Assembly: GCA_964559275.1 (NCBI GenBank)
Contig: CAZLGC010000025.1
Span: forward strand, 1 to 14,980
Source of the DNA: CAZLGC01 sp964559275
GTDB taxonomy: Bacteria; Patescibacteriota; CALEFQ01
Reading direction: 5' to 3'
Length of the DNA: 14,980 bases
Shown: positions 13,012 to 14,980 of the stretch, in pieces
How the letters are laid out: the number at the start of each line of letters is the position of its first letter
Numbering within the stretch: position 1 is the stretch's first letter
Translations under genes and position numbers: made by a program
Notes under the pieces: generated by a model
The model's database searches: none
What the model was told of the DNA's origin: nothing
What the model saw: only the letters and a program-made list of their open reading frames with translations

Positions 13012-13665
13012 ATGACAGGCGACATTGCTACAATTCTGGCTCTGGGATTAGCCGCCGCTGTTGATCCGGTAGCCTTCACCTTGACGTTGATGCTGCTCAG
13101 CAAGCTCGATCGTCCCCGGGAGCGGGTTATCGCTTTCCTAGTCGGGGCGCTGTCGGTTGGGACAGCAGTGGTTTTGCTAGGTTTCGCTCTGGGCCAAGCT
13201 ACGGCCGAAAGGGCCGTGCCCGGTAATCTTTCCCTTTGGATTGACCTGGTGCTGGGTGCCTTTTTCATTATATTTGGAATCCGCACTTGGTTGGTTCCGG
13301 AGCCACAAATCAAAATCCAGGGGAAGAATCGCCAGCATCTACTGCGTCGTTTGTTTGTAGTCGGTATCATCGCCGCTATTGTCAGTTTTGATGACCTGGT
13401 GCTGATATTTGCTGCTTCCCGCGAGGTTGGCATCCTGCCGGCTGGGCTGGCAGGAAAGATTACGCTATTAATCATAACTCTGATCTTTTTCTCTGCCCCG
13501 ATCACGGTGCCCTTACTAGCTTCCCTGCTGTTTCCCAAAACCTCACGCCGTCTCCTAGATAAAATAAATTACTTCCTAGAAAAATACGGGCAAGAGATTG
13601 TCGCAGTTCTCTTTATTTTGATGGGTGTTATTTTTATCTGGGAAGGACTTAAGATCTTCATCTAA
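13012..13665 (+). CDS. GAP-family (Sap/LysE-like) six-helix membrane protein
   Basis: This is a 217-residue inner-membrane protein with six hydrophobic segments (about 5-27, 39-60, 73-95, 114-135, 147-172 and 193-215). The start LALGLAAAVDPVAFTLTLMLLS, with Asp-Pro in the first helix, and the VSFDDLVLIF segment in helix four fit the GAP/Sap group of the LysE superfamily. In mycobacteria Sap proteins help move glycolipids, and LysE relatives export amino acids; which substrate applies here cannot be read from the sequence. A basic loop (PEPQIKIQGKNRQHLLRR) separates two three-helix halves. No ribosome binding site precedes the ATG. The PH/GRAM-like gene follows after 9 nt, so the two are one operon, perhaps with tRNA-Ser(CGA). 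Confidence 0.78.
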   Translation: MTGDIATILALGLAAAVDPVAFTLTLMLLSKLDRPRERVIAFLVGALSVGTAVVLLGFALGQATAERAVPGNLSLWIDLVLGAFFIIFGIRTWLVPEPQIKIQGKNRQHLLRRLFVVGIIAAIVSFDDLVLIFAASREVGILPAGLAGKITLLIITLIFFSAPITVPLLASLLFPKTSRRLLDKINYFLEKYGQEIVAVLFILMGVIFIWEGLKIFI

Positions 13666-13674
13666 GCAAATCAT

Positions 13675-14067
13675 ATGCCGGTTACCGTTAATATTTACAA
13701 CAAACTAGGTCCGCGGGTAGGCGCTGATTTTTTTGCAGACCTTGAGACCGAGGGGATAGAATATGATTCCGGCAAAGTGTGGGTGACTTTTACATCAGAT
13801 TCGTTGCGGGGAAAGGGGATTATAATAAAAAAGGTCAAGCGATTGTCTCGCGGCAGGCTATTGATAACTTCCCGGCGTTTTATCGCTGTAGTTGGTGGCC
13901 ATAAGTTGATAGATGTTCCTAAAGACTCACAGTATTTTCGCGAGCTCGAAATTGATCGCAGCAATCCGGAGCAGTTAGAAATCAAAGTCGATCTAGTAAA
14001 GTTTCCATCCAAGCTTGAGGGTGTTTTCCGATTAGTTTACAAAGTCGATTTGGCACAAGTCCCATAG
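13675..14067 (+). CDS. Small hypothetical protein with possible PH/GRAM-like core
   Basis: This is a 130-residue soluble protein rich in beta strands. The segment GRLLITSRRFIAVVGGHKLIDVP (about 61-83) resembles the strand pair of bacterial PH or GRAM domains (G-x-L-x-x-T-x-x-R-h-x-h), and alternating strands continue to the end (QLEIKVDLVKF, GVFRLVYKVDL). The assignment is tentative because only the pattern matches. A role at the membrane with the GAP-family protein in front of it is inferred from the 9-nt gap. Its stop codon (14065-14067) is immediately followed by the first base of tRNA-Ser(CGA). Confidence 0.65.
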   Translation: MPVTVNIYNKLGPRVGADFFADLETEGIEYDSGKVWVTFTSDSLRGKGIIIKKVKRLSRGRLLITSRRFIAVVGGHKLIDVPKDSQYFRELEIDRSNPEQLEIKVDLVKFPSKLEGVFRLVYKVDLAQVP

Positions 14068-14157
14068 GGTGGGTTGGCAGAGTGGTCGAATGCGCCGGTT
14101 TCGAAAACCGGTAGGCTCTCACGAGTCTCGGAGGTTCGAATCCTCCACCCACCGCCA
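14068..14157 (+). tRNA. tRNA-Ser (anticodon CGA)
   Basis: Class II tRNA of 90 nt with encoded CCA. Acceptor GGTGGGT/ACCCACC pairs perfectly with discriminator G. The anticodon stem CCGGT/ACCGG closes loop TTCGAAA, anticodon CGA at 14102-14104, reading UCG. The T arm is GGAGG-TTCGAAT-CCTCC. There is no spacer to the preceding stop codon, so release from the upstream mRNA by RNase P is expected if they are co-transcribed. Confidence 0.97.
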
Positions 14158-14240
14158 TGCCTTGAAAAGCTCGGCATAAGTACTGTTTCAGAACATATTC
14201 ACAATAGCATCATTAATCCTGGTCTTGTCGGAGGATCTCA

Positions 14241-14276
14241 CCCTCTCCGCCAACCCTCGCTTCTCCGGAGCTTCGG
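14241..14276 (+). repeat. Right copy of the 36-nt direct repeat; tRNA-Ser 3'-end remnant
   Basis: Identical to the last 12 nt of tRNA-Ser(GGA), including CCA, and 20 of 24 in the following flank. Upstream, GAGG at 14231 and ATC before it fit a T arm with about 6 nt deleted; no acceptor 5' strand or anticodon arm is present, so it is not a functional tRNA. The 14158-14230 stretch holds nothing I recognise apart from a weak ATGCC/GGCAT hairpin just after the tRNA. Confidence 0.65.
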
Positions 14277-14281
14277 TTTTC

Positions 14282-14310
14282 TTGCCAAGTATTAAACTTA
14301 CATTTTTAAT
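14282..14310 (+). promoter_or_regulatory. Possible promoter of the CYTH gene
   Basis: TTGCCA (14282-14287), 17 bp, TTTAAT (14305-14310), each one base off consensus. The leader to the ATG at 14325 would be only about 8 nt. It begins just after the right repeat copy. Confidence 0.45.
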
Positions 14311-14324
14311 GCACAACTGAACAT

Positions 14325-14654
14325 ATGGCTATAAAAGATGAGTTAGAAAGAACATTTTTAGCAAAGTATATTCCAGAAGGAATTAAAGATTGCGAGTTTG
14401 TAATTTTGGAAGACAATTATATTCCTAAGGAGGTGAAACATCCGATTCTGAGAATAAGAAGAAAGGGAAAAGATAGTGCTATCACGAAGAAGTACAAAAA
14501 AAAAGAGAGTGATGCTTCTGTCATGGTTGAAGAAACTATTCCCCTTACACCCGAAGAATACAAATGCATTAGCCAGCTAGATGGAAAGAAGTTCTCAAAA
14601 AAGAGATGTTCTTATGAATATAAGAAGGGGAAATTCTGTGAAATAGATATTTAA
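14325..14654 (+). CDS. CYTH-domain protein, apparently C-terminally truncated
   Basis: CYTH enzymes (class IV adenylate cyclases, thiamine triphosphatases, tripolyphosphatases) act on triphosphates inside an eight-stranded tunnel. This 109-residue protein shows the N-terminal signature as ELERTFLAKYIPEG (the Lys of ExExK is Thr), HPILRIRRKGKDSAITKKYK, EETIPLTPEEYKCI and the strand YEYKKGKFCEIDI. It stops there, so the last strands normally found after EIDxF (including the LxxxEVEF region), about 40-50 residues, are missing. The gene is A-rich and uses AGA and ATA codons, unlike its neighbours. Its stop overlaps the end of the converging hydrolase gene by 4 nt. It could be a truncated remnant or a short subfamily. 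It has no ribosome binding site. Confidence 0.75.
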   Translation: MAIKDELERTFLAKYIPEGIKDCEFVILEDNYIPKEVKHPILRIRRKGKDSAITKKYKKKESDASVMVEETIPLTPEEYKCISQLDGKKFSKKRCSYEYKKGKFCEIDI

Positions 14655-14980
14655 TTTTGCATAATCCATTTTTTCATAAATGAATAAAAATCTTCTCTTG
14701 CGTATTTCTCCCGCCACGGATAATGACCGCACTTTTCCCATTCTTTATATTCAAGTTGCGGAAGGTATGGTTTCAAGCTGTCGTAGATCATTTTTCCCGG
14801 ATGCGGGTCATACGCACCATGCAGCATTATCACAGGTGATTTTATTGACGTAAATCCTGCCGGATAAATTCCGCTATCCCTTAAACGAACCATATCATCC
14901 CATGTTTCCAGGTGGCCCTGCTTATCGAAAGGCTCCTCCTCTTTCTTTTCAAATAGGATATGCTCGTATTCCTGAAGTTT
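14651..14980 (-). CDS. Alpha/beta hydrolase, C-terminal part (gene runs off the window)
   Basis: The open frame continues to the last base of the window, so the start is outside and 109 residues are visible. The segment SPVIMLHGAYDPHPG carries the catalytic Asp in the loop after a core strand, and WEKCGHYPWREKYA holds the catalytic His, in the order expected for the end of an alpha/beta hydrolase. The nucleophile elbow lies outside. The upstream visible part is a charged helical cap (YEHILFEKKEEEPFDKQGH). The substrate is unknown; proline iminopeptidase-like or esterase relatives are possible. The ATG at 14893 is internal and not the start. Confidence 0.85.
   Translation of the reverse strand, partial: KLQEYEHILFEKKEEEPFDKQGHLETWDDMVRLRDSGIYPAGFTSIKSPVIMLHGAYDPHPGKMIYDSLKPYLPQLEYKEWEKCGHYPWREKYAREDFYSFMKKWIMQN

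Noticed and set aside
14231..14252. Third complete tRNA gene
   Set aside because: Only a 3' end is recognisable; there is no 5' acceptor strand, anticodon arm or canonical TTCGAAT loop.
14074..14295. 73-residue open frame starting MAEWSNAPVSKTG
   Set aside because: It is a translation of tRNA-Ser(CGA) and its flank, a well-known artefact of serine tRNA genes.

Overview
The window looks like a chromosomal segment of a bacterium from the Candidate Phyla Radiation (Patescibacteria). This is inferred from gene content and style, not proven. The pointers are an FG-GAP/integrin-like surface protein of a type common in that group, a very large Cys-rich anchored surface protein, many short lineage-specific proteins, weak or absent Shine-Dalgarno sites on housekeeping genes, and tight convergent packing. 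TGA is used as an ordinary stop (Spo0M-like, pyruvate kinase and the 12.1-kb orphan), so the code is standard and not the UGA=Gly code of Gracilibacteria/Absconditabacteria.

Layout. (1) 1-1000: a leftward gene for an extremely acidic low-complexity protein; its promoter is back to back with the heat-shock promoter. (2) 900-3100: groES-groEL behind a consensus promoter and a perfect CIRCE operator, ended by two hairpins. (3) 3170-6030: a Spo0M/arrestin-like protein, a small Pro/Gln-rich membrane protein (DUF4870-like) and pyruvate kinase, whose promoter is nested in two palindromes. (4) 6040-6580: a two-gene operon of tiny charged proteins under a perfect TTGACA-N17-TATAAT promoter, ended by a strong terminator. 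(5) 6600-11273: two exported proteins, an FN3 plus FG-GAP propeller protein and a 1058-residue anchored surface protein with 16 cysteines, probably co-transcribed. (6) 11270-11734: a leftward conserved-looking hypothetical, possibly leaderless. (7) 11818-12070: tRNA-Ser(GGA) followed by clustered palindromes and terminators. (8) 12135-12890: an orphan gene with a perfect ribosome binding site. (9) 12941-14157: a GAP/LysE-like six-helix membrane protein, a small PH/GRAM-like protein and tRNA-Ser(CGA), which begins at the base after the preceding stop codon. (10) 14230-14980: a 36-nt near-copy of the tRNA-Ser(GGA) 3' end plus flank, then an A-rich, apparently truncated CYTH-domain gene converging on the C-terminal part of an alpha/beta hydrolase that runs off the window.

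How the parts fit: the core housekeeping layer (chaperonin, pyruvate kinase, two serine tRNAs) is interleaved with envelope and surface functions. The most unusual features are the tRNA-derived direct repeat bracketing 2.3 kb next to a compositional shift and a broken-looking CYTH gene, the nested palindromes at the pyruvate kinase promoter, the two-protein surface module, and the contrast between perfect-SD orphan genes and SD-less housekeeping genes. No CRISPR array, rRNA, transposase or defence system is visible.
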